Positions 8,960 through 19,214 of a stretch of 64,000 nucleotides of DNA are shown one piece after another. Position 1 is the first letter of the stretch; each line of letters opens with the position of its first letter. Source of the DNA: Mesostigma viride (Eukaryota; Streptophyta; Mesostigmatophyceae; Mesostigmatales; Mesostigmataceae). Under the pieces are notes generated by a model. It had not been told where the DNA came from. It searched no databases and saw nothing but the letters and a program-made list of their open reading frames with translations. Location of the stretch: the NCBI GenBank assembly GCA_009746045.1, contig RPFO01000080.1, positions 1,743,183-1,807,182 of the forward strand, in the 5' to 3' direction. Made by a program: the position numbers and the translations under genes.

Positions 8960-9304
8960 AGTTGAGTAACTCTAGAGCCCTAGGATCTGGCTCTAAGTTC
9001 CCCATGTCCGTCCGCACGCCTTCCGCTAGCGTCCGCTAAGCCGCCGGCTATAATCCGGCGGTCCGATGCGGTCGACCGGTCTAAGGGCGGCGCCTAGGGC
9101 CGGCGCCACCTAGGCCCCAGTCCGGGGCCTTATCCGGGTCGGTACGGACAGCTAGCTTGTCCCACGGTTACGGCTAACCGGATAGGGTTTGCTGGCTAAG
9201 ACATAAACCAGTGGTGGGCCAGCTCCGACAGTAGTTCTCTGTGTTCACCTTATCCCAAGCTCAACGTGACCGACCGCCATAGCTGAGCCGGTCGGGCTTT
9301 AACT
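8960..9304 (+). repeat. 3' LTR of E1
   Basis: Second copy of the 345-bp LTR at 3152-3496, with the same AGTT and AACT ends. It is followed by the target duplication GTCTC (9305-9309). Confidence 0.9.
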
Positions 9305-9570
9305 GTCTCGGGACAGAACTGGACGAAATGAGCGACCTCTAAATTAAGGATTTCGAGAAGGACCTGGACCTGCGGGATGTAATAAAAAGGGCGTTCGTGC
9401 TTGATCTTGCGTCGAATAGGGCACTTGATTTCGATCAAAATCCCGTCGTCCGACGAGCGCCTGTGGACCTGGTGCACCTGTTTCTGGGGGGGCGAGGCGT
9501 GGTTCAACGACCCCGAACAGGTCCCCGGCCTGTGCACCTGCGGTGCCGCCCCTCCCCCTTGCATCCCCAT
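9305..9570 (-). pseudogene. YqaJ-like viral recombinase/exonuclease, N-terminal part
   Basis: On the minus strand this segment encodes DDGILIEIKCP, the catalytic E-x-K strand of PD-(D/E)XK nucleases, then ERPFYYIPQVQVLLEILNL and FVQFCPE, all strongly YqaJ-like. It continues in frame at 3146 once E1 is removed. The first ATG is at 9570; the same frame is open to a GTG at 9600. Only about 45 residues precede the catalytic strand, fewer than usual, and the expected ASPDG motif appears as HASPPQ. The start may therefore be damaged or the protein an abbreviated version. Confidence 0.62.
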
Positions 9571-9600
9571 GGAGATCGCGGTGTAGTGCAGTGCAGCCAC

Positions 9601-9663
9601 CCTCTACCTTTTATATTAAGTTTGTATATTCTAATCCAATGTTTATGTTGTAATAAACACGCA
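9601..9663. promoter_or_regulatory. AT-rich divergent intergenic region
   Basis: A 63-bp AT-rich stretch (TTTTATATTAAG, TGTTGTAATAAAC) between the divergent YqaJ-like gene and the gene at 9664. It is the only possible promoter space for both and is far richer in A+T than the surrounding coding DNA, as in early promoters of large DNA viruses. No precise motif can be assigned. Confidence 0.35.
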
Positions 9664-10215
9664 ATGAGAACCCAACAGTGCAAAGTGTTCACGAAACGCG
9701 GCCCGCGGTGTTCTAACAGAGCGAAAAGGGGTGGGACGTGCGGCATCCACCGAAAGACGAAACACAGAGTCAGGGCGGGGGACGTGGATATGGGAGACGC
9801 GACAGAGCCCCTGGGCGACTTCCCCCCGGGGTGGCACGACGGGAATTGGATGCAGGAGAGACGCGTGGCGCAGGGGCGGATGGCAGAAGACATGAGGGCG
9901 CTGGCGGACAAAGGCGGGGATCGCTCCATGGACGCCACGGATATGATGGAAAGGACCCAGCAAATGAAGGACCGTCAACCCGAATTGTACGAAGAGATGA
10001 GGAGCACCATGCGCGATTTTTCCGGCCAGATAGCTCGGTTACAGGAGGAAAGGGACGAATTGCGAGCACAATACCCCGAATCCAGGGAGAAGATAGACGC
10101 GTGGTTCGAGTTCAATCGACACAACGCGGAACTGGATCGTCATAACAGGATCATGCGTATCCGATCGCAGGTTCGCACCGACAACTCGCAACCTTCGAAA
10201 AGAACGAGGAGGTAG
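9664..10215 (+). CDS. short Cys/His-motif protein, virus-like block
   Basis: A 183-codon ORF from ATG 9664. The first 30 residues hold CKVFTKRGPRCSNRAKRG then TCGIHRK, a C-x8-C-x9-C-x2-H pattern like small zinc-binding motifs seen in proteins of large DNA viruses and phages. The rest is charged and helical with heptad-like character (METs and Glu/Arg runs, QIARLQEERDELRAQYPESREKI), so a coiled coil is likely, ending in a basic KRTRR tail. It is divergent from the YqaJ-like gene. Role unknown; nucleic-acid binding is possible by motif. The end of the recognisable virus-like block is here. Confidence 0.5.
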   Translation: MRTQQCKVFTKRGPRCSNRAKRGGTCGIHRKTKHRVRAGDVDMGDATEPLGDFPPGWHDGNWMQERRVAQGRMAEDMRALADKGGDRSMDATDMMERTQQMKDRQPELYEEMRSTMRDFSGQIARLQEERDELRAQYPESREKIDAWFEFNRHNAELDRHNRIMRIRSQVRTDNSQPSKRTRR

Positions 10216-10365
10216 AACTTAAACGCGCCTCGTGGACCGGGAAAGCGTGTGACACGTGTGGCGTCGCGCCGAAAGCGAAATCGCGGACGGAGGCCCGACA
10301 CGTGGCAGGAGACGCTGCGCCGCCCCACCGCTCCGCGGCCCGGCCCTGCGGCCCCCGGCCCTGCG

Positions 10366-10722
10366 GCCCCCGGCCACCCCAATAGCCCCAATAGCCCCAA
10401 TAGCCCCGATAGCCCCAATAGCCCCAATAGCCCCAATAGCCCCGATAGCCCCAATAGCCCCAATCACCCCAATAACCCCAATGACCCCAATCACCCCAAT
10501 AACCCCAATCACCCCAATAACCCCAATAACCCCAATAGCCCCAATAACCCCAATAGCCCCAATAACCCCAATAGCCCCAATAACCCCAATAGCCCCAATA
10601 ACCCCAATAGCCCCAATAACCCCAATCACCCCAATAACCCCAATCACCCCAATCACCCCAATAACCCCAATCACCCGAATAGCCCCAATAGCCGCAATAG
10701 CCCCAATCGCCCCGACAGCCCC
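10366..10722. repeat. 9-bp minisatellite
   Basis: About 40 copies of a 9-bp unit of the form CCCCAATAG, CCCCAATCA or CCCCAATAA. Because the unit is a multiple of three it keeps several frames open (Pro-Asn-Ser type on plus, Gly-Tyr-Trp type on minus); these are not evidence of a gene. Confidence 0.95.
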
Positions 10723-10984
10723 GCCCGCGCACCGCCGCCACCCCGCCCAGAAAATACACGCTTATAAGGGGAAAAAAACGATAGATTGCCATCGCCTGCG
10801 GGCGGAGGGGTCGCGTGGAGTGGCTACCCTTGACTGGGAAGATGACAGAAGCGCGGACCCGAGGCACGCAGCTGACGGGGCGGGCCGGCGTGGAGTCGCT
10901 ACCCTTAGCTGTGAAGATGACCGAGAAACGCGGGTTCGAACCACCACACCTTTTGCTTTTTTGTTTCTTTCCTCCCACTGAGTC
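10723..10984. repeat. intergenic stretch with a 34-bp direct repeat pair
   Basis: GC-rich spacer. Two copies of a roughly 34-bp sequence beginning GCGTGGAGTSGCTACCCTT and ending GAAGATGAC lie near 10812 and 10889, about 77 bp apart with a few differences. After the second comes GGGTTCGAACCACC, a T-arm-like palindrome. No gene is seen. Confidence 0.5.
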
Positions 10985-11284
10985 TAAGGACCCTTTTGCC
11001 CCCACGGCCCCCACGGCCCGCCCACGGCCCCCACGGCCCCCACGGCCCGCCCACGGCCCCCACGGCCCCCACGGCCCCCACGCCCGCCCACGGCACCCAC
11101 GCGGGCCGAGAGAGGGCCAACACCACACGCGGGCCGGGGGAGGGAATGGGGTCACCCGCGGGCCGAGGGAGGGAATGGGGTCACCCGCGGGCTGAGGGAG
11201 GGAATGCGGTCACCCGCGGGCCGAGGGGGGAATGGCGTCACCCGCGGGCCGAGGGGGGGAATGGGGTCACCCTCGTGAAACGTA
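10985..11284. repeat. GC-rich minisatellites
   Basis: First a CCCACGGCC-type short repeat (about 10998-11098). Then about five copies of a 26-28 bp unit containing GGGTCACCCGCGGGCCGAGG (about 11150-11270). Open frames across this block result from the repeat composition. Confidence 0.85.
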
Positions 11285-11970
11285 GATGGATGGATGGATG
11301 GATGGATGGATGGATGGATGGATGGATGGATGGATGGATGGATGGATGGATGGATGGATGGATGGATGGATGGATGGATGGATGGATGGATGGATGGATG
11401 GATGGATGGATGGATGGATGGATGGATGGATGGATGGATGGATGGATGGATGGATGGATGGATGGATGGATGGATGGATGGATGGATGGATGGATGGATG
11501 GATGGATGGATGGATGGATGGATGGATGGATGGATGGATGGATGGATGGATGGATGGATGGATGGATGGATGGATGGATGGATGGATGGATGGATGGATG
11601 GATGGATGGATGGATGGATGGATGGATGGATGGATGGATGGATGGATGGATGGATGGATGGATGGATGGATGGATGGATGGATGGATGGATGGATGGATG
11701 GATGGATGGATGGATGGATGGGTGGATAGATGGATGGATGGATGGATGGATGGATGGATGGATGGATGGATGGATGGATGGATGGATGGATGGATGGATG
11801 GATGGATGGATGGATGGATGGATGGATGGATGGATGGATGGATGGATGGATGGATGGATGGATGGATGGATGGATGGATGGATGGATGGATGGATGGATG
11901 GATGGATGGATGGATGGATGGATGGATGGATGGATGGATGGATGGATGGATGGATGGATGAATGAATGGA
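11285..11970. repeat. (GATG)n microsatellite, about 680 bp
   Basis: A nearly pure GATG tract with one visible interruption near 11720 (GGGTGGATAGATGG) and degeneration at its end. The Trp-Met-Asp-Gly frames it produces are artefacts. The bases from 11971 to 12158 that follow show no gene. Confidence 0.97.
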
Positions 11971-12158
11971 TGGAGGGAGGGACACTATACTTTTCGTCCG
12001 AGGGTGGTAAAAAGCATCCGAGGCGTAAATTACGAGGTCTTATCTTACTACCTAGATCCGAGGCGTGAGATCCAAGGCCGTAATCATTACGACGTAGGGT
12101 GATAGGTAGTAATTTTACTAGCCGTAACTAAAAGTAACGTTACGACTGCACATCTTTG

Positions 12159-12183
12159 GTAGTACACTACCGACGGAGTAAAT
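12159..12183. repeat. 25-bp target-site duplication of the LINE, 3' side
   Basis: The 25 bases starting GTAGTACACTACCGACGG match 18885-18909 exactly. A short T run follows (12184-12188), which on the minus strand is the A tail of the LINE. Confidence 0.9.
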
Positions 12184-12269
12184 TTTTTCCAGGTAAATAG
12201 GTGTACGTTTATTCCAAATATAGCCAGTAGTAAATCCCTGCTAAGCCTGGGGTATCAAGATGTCAGTGG

Positions 12270-15200
12270 CTAAAACGGAGCCTTACTAGACCACGGAAGC
12301 CACTGGACTTCTAACGGGTTGTAATTGGGCATGTGGGTAAAGATCCTGTTTTTGCCCATGAGGTCATGAAAGATCTCAAGTGGGCTGGGCTTATCCTGGT
12401 CCGCGCCAGGGTCCCAGATTTTGTTTTGTTCATTTGCAACCATCCAGTATCGTCGCATGCCGGAGTTCCATAGGTAAATGAAGCGTGAGAGAACCCCAGC
12501 TTTGTCGAAAACTGTGCGCCTATTGAACACCACATCGTTTCGCACCGTCCAGATTGTATATAACATGCATGTGCGGAGCCATATCCACGCTTGTTGTGAA
12601 AAGGTGAGCTCAAGGCCAGGGGTGCCAGTGATGCCAAAGATAGTTGAGCGGGTAGACACCGGTATGATAGGCTCAGACGTCCAGGCTGCCCATAAACCAA
12701 TCAACCAGGTCCAAACTCCCTGGAGGTTACACCATAAAAATCGGTGTTCCACAGTTTCAGTGGGGTTGGTACATAAACATGTAGCAGGGTGCTGAAATCG
12801 CCGGTGGAGGATCTCCCCGACCCCGATGGACCGGTGCATCAAGAGGTGTTGTACGTCGGTCGCGCGGCGATCAATCAGCGGGTGGTCAGCGGCGAGGGTG
12901 ATGTTGCGGACCCAGGTGTGGCCAGGCCACTCAGTAGCGCCCCATCGTGTCCGTCCGGGGTGGAATTGATGGTTTTTATGCCAGAGCATTGTGTAGCCCC
13001 AATCTGCCGTGTACTCGTAAAGGCCTATTCAATTCTGCTGTCACCCTGATTTAGCACCCAGCCAAATTCCACTGGATCCAATGACAACATGTCCAGGCGG
13101 GTTGATCCCACATGTAGCCAAATAATAGCAGCGTCTGGAAGGTTGGGGTTGGGTTGGTATACACATGATTGTTCAAGGGACCAAGGTACAACCCGAATCC
13201 GGTGGCATAGCTGGGTGGGGAGGAACACCACTGCAGTTGTAAGTTGAGCCAGACAGCCATTGTGGCCGCTCAGCGGCGCCAGTAGTTGAAGGTGCAGGGT
13301 TCCAAGGGGGAGTTCTGCGATCACCTTCCCCGAGCATGTTGCGGTCATGCTGTATGGACAAAAGCAGCACCATTCACCAGCTTTATAGGGGGCACGGGGA
13401 GAAGTCATGAGTGTGTGCCAGCGGGGGGGTATGGCTTGTACTAGCGCGGCCCAGGCAGCATAAGTAGGCATATTGGGGACCCAGGCAGCCAGTTCGTTAT
13501 CGAGGCGGTAGCAGTCACCGTGGAGAATATACAGGTGGAGAATAGTGGTTATGTACAGGGTGGGGGGATGTTATGAAGCCTTCATAGGGGTTAGGGCCAC
13601 TTAAAGAATAGGGGTTGGCATGCAACTTCCTCACGTAGTGTGGGGAATAGTAGGCGGTCGGGTTTAATAAGTGCCATAAAGCCTTGCCATATGCGAGCCC
13701 AATACCAAGGAAGACCTCTGGTGAGCTTCGGGGAGGGGAGGCGAGCAGTAAGCAGTGCGGCTCCAGAGTGCCAGGAAATACCATTGGAGTGATGAGTAAG
13801 ACGTGAGAGGGTTACACGTGCCAGAAGACATCCAGGGTGTGTGTTGACACCAATGTGGGCAGAGATAACTTGTTTGGCATACATGTAGACCATAAACGCC
13901 ATTGCATATTGTGTAAGCCTAGTCCTCCAAGAGGCCACGGCATAAAAGACATTGACTCTCTGATCCATCCGTGTACCTGGCGGCTGAGATCGCTCGATTT
14001 TTTCCAAACAAAGTTATGCCCCAGTCGTTGAATAAGAGACACGGTGTGTTCATCCGGTGGGTGGGCCTGACCGAAGTACAGCAGCTTGGAGAACAGCAGC
14101 TGGTTCGTGACGAGGACCTTGCCCCGGAGGCTGAGGCGGTGTACGCCAGCCCAGCGGTTGGCCACCTGTTGTACACCAGTAAGTTTGCCCAGTTGTTGTG
14201 ATTCGTCGTATAAAAAGGTTTTGACTTCCAATAACCTCCCTTCGGCTGTCCGACCGATAGGGCAGTTATGCAAAAGGTGGTATCCTCCTGGCGGGACCCA
14301 TGTCACCGCCAGGTTAGTAGGTTGGAGAGTCGGGTTGGTTGTTCTGCCAATATGCAAGCCCGTGGACTTTTGCACGTTGCAGCGTTGTTGGGAGGCGGTA
14401 CAGTATGTAGATATATTGTCAAGCACAGCATCAACATCACGCAGGGTGGTGCAAATGTTAGTAGTGTCATCGGCGTAAGCAGTTTGAAACAGACCACGTG
14501 TGTGGTGAGGGAGGGGGTAGCCTTGAATACGGCTGTCCTGTTGATGAAGAAAGAAGAGGCCAGCGTGAGCGAGCAGAAAGAGAAGGGGAGAGAGACAGTC
14601 GCCTTGTGGGAGAGAGCGTGTGCTATGGCCTATTTGGGATTTATGTCCATTAATTAGTAGGTGCCAAGTGAGGGATTTGATCATGCCTAGACTGACCTTA
14701 ATAAGTTTAGGTCCAAATCCAAGCCCGTGTAGTATAGCCTCGAGGTATTTCCAACATATGCGGTCGAATGCCTTTTCAAAATCCCAAAATAAAATAAGAC
14801 CTATAATATTGTTGCGCCATGCGTCATCAACAATGTCCATGATCATGGTGATGCTGTCGCTGATGTGTAGGTTGGACCTGAATCCAACTTGTTCCGGGCC
14901 GATCAGATTATCTAGTACACTATAGAAACGGCGTTGCAAGAGTTTGCTGGCTAGTTTGTAAGGGACTGTGAGCATGCGAATGGGTCTATAATTTTTCCAA
15001 CTTGTTTTATCCCCTTTTTTGTGTAAGAGGATGAGGATTGTTTCCGACCACTGGCCCACAACAGTTTCGGTGTTCCAGATTTCCAGGATGCATTGGTATA
15101 GATCCCTGCCTATGAGGGGCCAGAACGTTTTAAAAAACTCTACTGGAAGGCCATCTGCACCAGGTGCGCTACCGGTTTTGAGATGTTGGAGTGCTAGAGA

Positions 15201-16628
15201 TGTTTCTTCCATAGTGGGGCTGGCGTCTAGTAGAGCTTGTTGTGACGGAGAGAGGCGGTGGGAATAGCATCGAGGATTTTTTGTGTGGCTGTATTTGCAG
15301 AGGGGTCGGGTTCTGTCCGGAACAGGGTGGAGAAAAAAGCATGTCCAGATTGTAGGATGTCTTGAGGGGTGGTATGGGTGCCAGTCTCGTCTGTAATTTC
15401 AGTGATGGTGGTTTGTGAGCGCGGGGGTGGGATAAATGCAAAGAATTCCTTATTCATTCGTTCACCCTTGACATGCCACCATGTATTTTCCACATCTAGG
15501 GCTTCTGCGTGGCGTTCAAGGCGTAGCTTATCCATCTCAGTCTGGCACAATTGCAGTCGTGTTAACTCGTGCGGGGCTAGGCGGGGTTTGGATTGCAACA
15601 TAGTAATAACTCGTTTGTAGTAATTGTAGTCTTTGCCTTTTATGCGGCGTTGTTCTAGATCGTAGGCCTTAGAGGAGTCAAGGATGTGCGAGAGGCATGC
15701 TTGCATCCAGAGCGTAGTGCTTGGGTAGTCTACTTGCTTGGTTTTCCAGTCCCGCCATTGTTCTCGGACTAGGGAGCGAAAGGCGGGGTCAGCCAGCAGC
15801 TTTTTATTGAGGCGAGGGACGCCTGGTCCTCTGGGGGGGCTGGAGTGATACACCATGGTGAGAAGGCAGGGTAGTGATCAGAAAAAACTGTGGAGCGTAT
15901 GACCTCTGCGTGACAAATGAGGGATGCCCAAAAGGGTGACATAAATATGTAGTCTAGACGGCTAGTGATGCGGGTGCCCTGACGAGTGGACTCGCGAGTA
16001 TGCAGATGGTCGCGAGGTTTGATAACATCCTGTAGTGAGAGGCGTGTGAGGTGGTTGGCTAACGAGGTCGTCTCAAGCCCAAGGCCATGGTCTAGGTCAA
16101 CATTAAAGTCACCCATTAGTATGACCTCATGAGATTGGTCCAGGAGGGGGGCAACCATAGCAAACAAATCATCAAAAAATTTTATACGGTCAGAGTGTTC
16201 GTTGGGGGCATATACCGATATAATATAGCCAGTCTTACCGCCCCAGGAGATGCATTGCCGGGTCCAGCGACCCTGCCATGTGTTGGGAGCAGTATCTGTG
16301 TGCTGGGCCCATGGGTGCAGTTGAACATGAGGGTGTGGCGGACGTCGATATTGTAGCAATGCAGTGCCTCCACTAGTCCCCCGTGCCCATGCCCATCTGC
16401 GTTCCATGTCTGGGGTGCGTCTTGTAAAGGATTGTAGCGCTTTGGCGTCTATTCCAGGAAATTTATGTTCTTGTAGGCCTACCCAGATTTCATGAGATGG
16501 GCCGACATAGGGTTGGTGATACTGGCTAGTTGTGCCTGGAGCGCAGATATTTTAGACTGTCCCTGGGTGCGAACACCATAAGTATTTAAACCCTGAACGT
16601 TCCAAGATATTATAGTAAGTTGACTCAT
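12270..16628 (-). pseudogene. LINE ORF2: endonuclease, reverse transcriptase, zf-RVT
   Basis: ATG at 16626-16628 followed by LTIISWNVQGLN, the usual start of an APE-type endonuclease. A frame break near 16475-16490 separates this from SHEIWVGLQEHKFPG, then ILMGDFNVDLD, SRLDYIFMS and SDHYPAF complete the endonuclease (15769-16407). RT occupies 13812-15212 with GSAPGADGLPVEFF, the first Asp in FWDFEKAFDR, SLPQGDCLSPLLF and AYADD (14461-14484). A C-terminal Cys/His part (CLCTNPTETVEHRFLWC) lies in 12270-12989. Breaks are seen near 15215-15240 and between 13025 and 13812. It would nick DNA and copy the element RNA into the target. Confidence 0.88.
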
Positions 16629-18316
16629 AAGTTAGTAGAAGGAGAGAGAATGCAGAAGGATGCGAGCGTTGGCGTACCTCTCATGCCTTGGAAGACGACG
16701 CACGCGCCCGCTTGGTTGCGTCGGCTGACAGTGGTGACCGTTGGCTGCGCCCGTTTGGCCGAGGGGTCGTCCTGCGCTGTCGCTTCCTCGAGAGAGCCAG
16801 TTGAGGAGGGCATCATGTCGAGATCATGGGGTAGGACCGGCAGCCGTGCCGCCGGATCAGACGGTGACGGCTGGTTGTGCGCTCCCGGGGGATCCACGTA
16901 GTTCGCCCCGGGGACGCGTCGGAGGATGCTCTTGAGTTGGGCCGACGTAACCCCGATGGATTTCAGTGCGTCCTCCTCTTTGGTCCAGACCAAGCGAGCC
17001 CCGGCTGTTGCGAATGTGGAGTCTCCTTCCTTGGATGTGAGGCATGGCACTAGTGTTTTCAGGATATAGATGGTGCCAGCCCTGGGGCGGTAGTTGATTG
17101 AAGCGTCTAACATGATGGACAGCCGGCGCGCGTTTCGGGAGACTTGTACAAGCGTGGCGAGCTGGTTACGTTTGAGAAAGTCCTCCGTTTCCGTCCAGAT
17201 GTCAAGTGGCCGCCCTGTCCTAGCCCCCATGGGCTTGTGCATCAACAAGCTGGGGCTGTTATCCGCAGCGACGGTGCAGAGTACCTTGTTGGGTTGATTG
17301 GCCGAGGTGATGTATGGGTAGAGGTGGCTGCCCACCGAGGCGTCCTTGGGGATGTCTAGTTGTTGCAGATCCCATTCGCCGTAGCCGCCCATGATGTAGC
17401 GGTTGATGAGCACGTACGGTGGGACCGCCTCTGGGGGCGCCGCTGGGTCCTGCTCGGTTTGCAGGCCACCGAGCCGCTGTTGCTTGGCAGCTGCAAGCCT
17501 GAGGGCCTCTGGGCACGCGTTGGATAAATGTTCACGCAAGCGCATGCAGGTGGTACATAGCAGCGGTTCCATGTTGATTTGGGTAGTCACCCGAGAGTCG
17601 GCTAGCTTAGCAATGTCGAACTCCATGATGGGGATTTGCAGAATGTCCGGTAGGCAGCGTGGCGAGGTGCCGGAATAGCCGCCGGGGCACCCCCAGATCT
17701 GCCCAGTGCCGTTCAGTCCTAGCCCTTGGTCCGGTTCGAACCGGGGCGTGTAGCTGCAGACGATGCTGTAGGCTTGGTAGGAGTTGCCACCACCCGTGCG
17801 AGGAAGGTCCTCCACCTTGTTGGGCAGGTTCAACCCGTGAAGCGATCGGTAGGGCTTAAAGATTTCATTCAGGGCCTCTTGAGTCCGGATCCAGCCAGGG
17901 ACGTTGTGCAGGGTCAAGTGGTATGTCCCCGCCAGGTCTGTATGGCGCCAATATCGTACCGGGATAAATGTTCCGCCCACGGTGACCCCAGGGTGGGAGT
18001 TAACCGTTGTGAGGGTGTCCAGGACCGCTTTGGCTGCCTCCGGAGTAAAGAAACAGATCTCAACGTTGGGGTGGCCCTTGAGACCTTGAATCACCTGGCC
18101 TGAACGCCCTGCCACGCTAGCGGCGGCTGCACGTTTATCTGCTTGAGAAAGGTTTTTGCCCTGGACCTCGAGGACGAGCATGCGTTTGCTCATATTAGCG
18201 TAGCTTGAGGCCAACACTGGAGTCCATGGTATTTTTCCCGCCGCCAGCGCTTGTAGGTCACCCTGGGGTTGTGCCAGCCGAAGGCGTTCCTCCCAGGAGG
18301 GATCGGAGTTTGCCAT
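16625..18316 (-). CDS. LINE ORF1, nucleic-acid-binding protein
   Basis: An intact 563-codon ORF with ATG at 18316. Near residue 260 is CTTCMRLREHLSNAC (CX2CX5HX4C), a variant zinc knuckle; the first 200 residues contain a stretch (MLVLEVQGKNLSQADKRA, NVEICFFTPEAAKAVL) that could be an RNA-recognition-like fold. ORF1 proteins package the element RNA. Its TGA (16625-16627) overlaps the ORF2 ATG (16626-16628) as ATGA, suggesting ORF2 is translated by termination-reinitiation on a shared RNA. The zinc-knuckle call is from spacing only. Confidence 0.75.
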   Translation of the reverse strand: MANSDPSWEERLRLAQPQGDLQALAAGKIPWTPVLASSYANMSKRMLVLEVQGKNLSQADKRAAAASVAGRSGQVIQGLKGHPNVEICFFTPEAAKAVLDTLTTVNSHPGVTVGGTFIPVRYWRHTDLAGTYHLTLHNVPGWIRTQEALNEIFKPYRSLHGLNLPNKVEDLPRTGGGNSYQAYSIVCSYTPRFEPDQGLGLNGTGQIWGCPGGYSGTSPRCLPDILQIPIMEFDIAKLADSRVTTQINMEPLLCTTCMRLREHLSNACPEALRLAAAKQQRLGGLQTEQDPAAPPEAVPPYVLINRYIMGGYGEWDLQQLDIPKDASVGSHLYPYITSANQPNKVLCTVAADNSPSLLMHKPMGARTGRPLDIWTETEDFLKRNQLATLVQVSRNARRLSIMLDASINYRPRAGTIYILKTLVPCLTSKEGDSTFATAGARLVWTKEEDALKSIGVTSAQLKSILRRVPGANYVDPPGAHNQPSPSDPAARLPVLPHDLDMMPSSTGSLEEATAQDDPSAKRAQPTVTTVSRRNQAGACVVFQGMRGTPTLASFCILSPSTNL

Positions 18317-18884
18317 CCGGTGTAGTAGGCGGTAATCTGCAGGTATGACAACGAGGACAACAGGAGCAATAAAGAGTTAGATAGCGAAAAAAGGTGTACC
18401 ATTCCAGGGGTTATGCTGGGGGGAAGCCTGCATTGCACCATCCGTGACTGCAATGTCAGGTTGGGTCTGTATCGGGTGTCATGGTGACTTCCGGTCACCG
18501 AGTTATGCGAGAGCCTGTTCCTCCGCAGGATCGCATGGTTAAAGGTGTAAAGGGTGAGTAGAAACAGCACTACCAGGAAGCGTCAAGCTTCCTGAGCTGT
18601 TCTACTGCTATTCCAGGTCCATTTGTAGTGAGCCGTCACGCTATTCTGTATGCCTCTAGGCATCAGCCGTACTTCCTGTACGCCTTGCCAGCCGACATCA
18701 CAGATAGCGTGGCGGCTCAAGGACCAAATGAAAGTTGCTTATATGGGTATCGTTAGACGCACCTTTTCACGGCGAATCCGGCGGTATGTCGCGGGTCGCG
18801 GATGGCCGAAGCTATCGCCTGCTATCCTCTACGCCGCCATAGCCTCGCTAGTAGGCCTTTTATTACGCGCTCTAGAGCTCGGCT
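18317..18884 (-). other. LINE 5' untranslated region
   Basis: About 570 bp between ORF1 and the distal 25-bp duplication. It should contain the internal promoter of the LINE. Several short inverted repeats are visible (for example AGGAAGCGTCAAGCTTCCT near 18574). No ORF is convincing on either strand. Confidence 0.55.
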
Positions 18885-18909
18885 GTAGTACACTACCGAC
18901 GGAGTAAAT
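18885..18909. repeat. 25-bp target-site duplication of the LINE, 5' side
   Basis: Exact copy of 12159-12183. The sequence after it (AACCGCGACGGG) is the original target flank. Confidence 0.9.
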
Positions 18910-19214
18910 AACCGCGACGGGTCTTGGTTGGTAATCTACCACCTGTAGATTTGGTGCCAGTGATCCGATGCTGTAAGATACGTTTCAGTAAGTTACTTCG
19001 GGGATCTTTGCCTGTACACGGCCAGATGGATAATTATATTGTAATGGAGAAGTGGGAGAACGTGCGTGTCTATTAGCAAATGCAGCGAAATATAAAAATG
19101 TAGTTATCAGCCTTTTTCGCCTATTCAGCAGTTGTCGTTGTCGGCCGTTGTCAGTAAGCGGCTATAGATTATGTGTGCTGGGGCCGGTGAAAAGACGCTA
19201 GCAAAGTTCGTCTG

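Larger units (their letters stand above)
3152..9304 (+). mobile_element. LTR retrotransposon E1, divergent copia-like
   Basis: A complete element of 6153 bp with 345-bp LTRs (3152-3496, 8960-9304) differing at one base that I noticed (T in the left copy near 3262, C in the right). Target duplication GTCTC. LTR ends are AGTT and AACT, not TG and CA. Internal coding order is gag with two zinc knuckles, integrase, aspartic-protease-like domain, RT, RNase H. Three frame breaks (near 3650, 5490 and 6240) interrupt an otherwise open region. Near-identical LTRs imply recent insertion, so the breaks are recent mutations, sequencing errors or frameshift sites. It inserted into the YqaJ-like gene. Confidence 0.88.
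12184..18884 (-). mobile_element. non-LTR retrotransposon (LINE), APE-RT type, near full length
   Basis: A 6.7-kb element on the minus strand bounded by perfect 25-bp direct repeats (12159-12183, 18885-18909), a hallmark of target-primed reverse transcription. It has a 5' untranslated region of about 570 bp, ORF1 (18316 to 16625), ORF2 (16628 to about 12270) with apurinic-type endonuclease, RT and a C-terminal Cys/His domain, and a short A tail. ORF1 and ORF2 overlap by ATGA. ORF2 carries frame breaks, so this copy is probably inactive. The order is L1-like; I do not assign a clade. Confidence 0.9.

Noticed and set aside
10249-10981. Long open frames rich in Pro-Asn-Ser or Gly-Tyr-Trp
   Set aside because: They are produced by the 9-bp minisatellite, which is open in several frames on both strands.
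11285-11985. Long Trp-Met-Asp-Gly and Ile-His-Pro-Ser frames (also at 52978-54538)
   Set aside because: Pure GATG/CATC microsatellite; the unit gives open frames with no selection needed.
13837-14657. Plus-strand ORFs across the LINE
   Set aside because: They are antisense to clear RT motifs on the minus strand.
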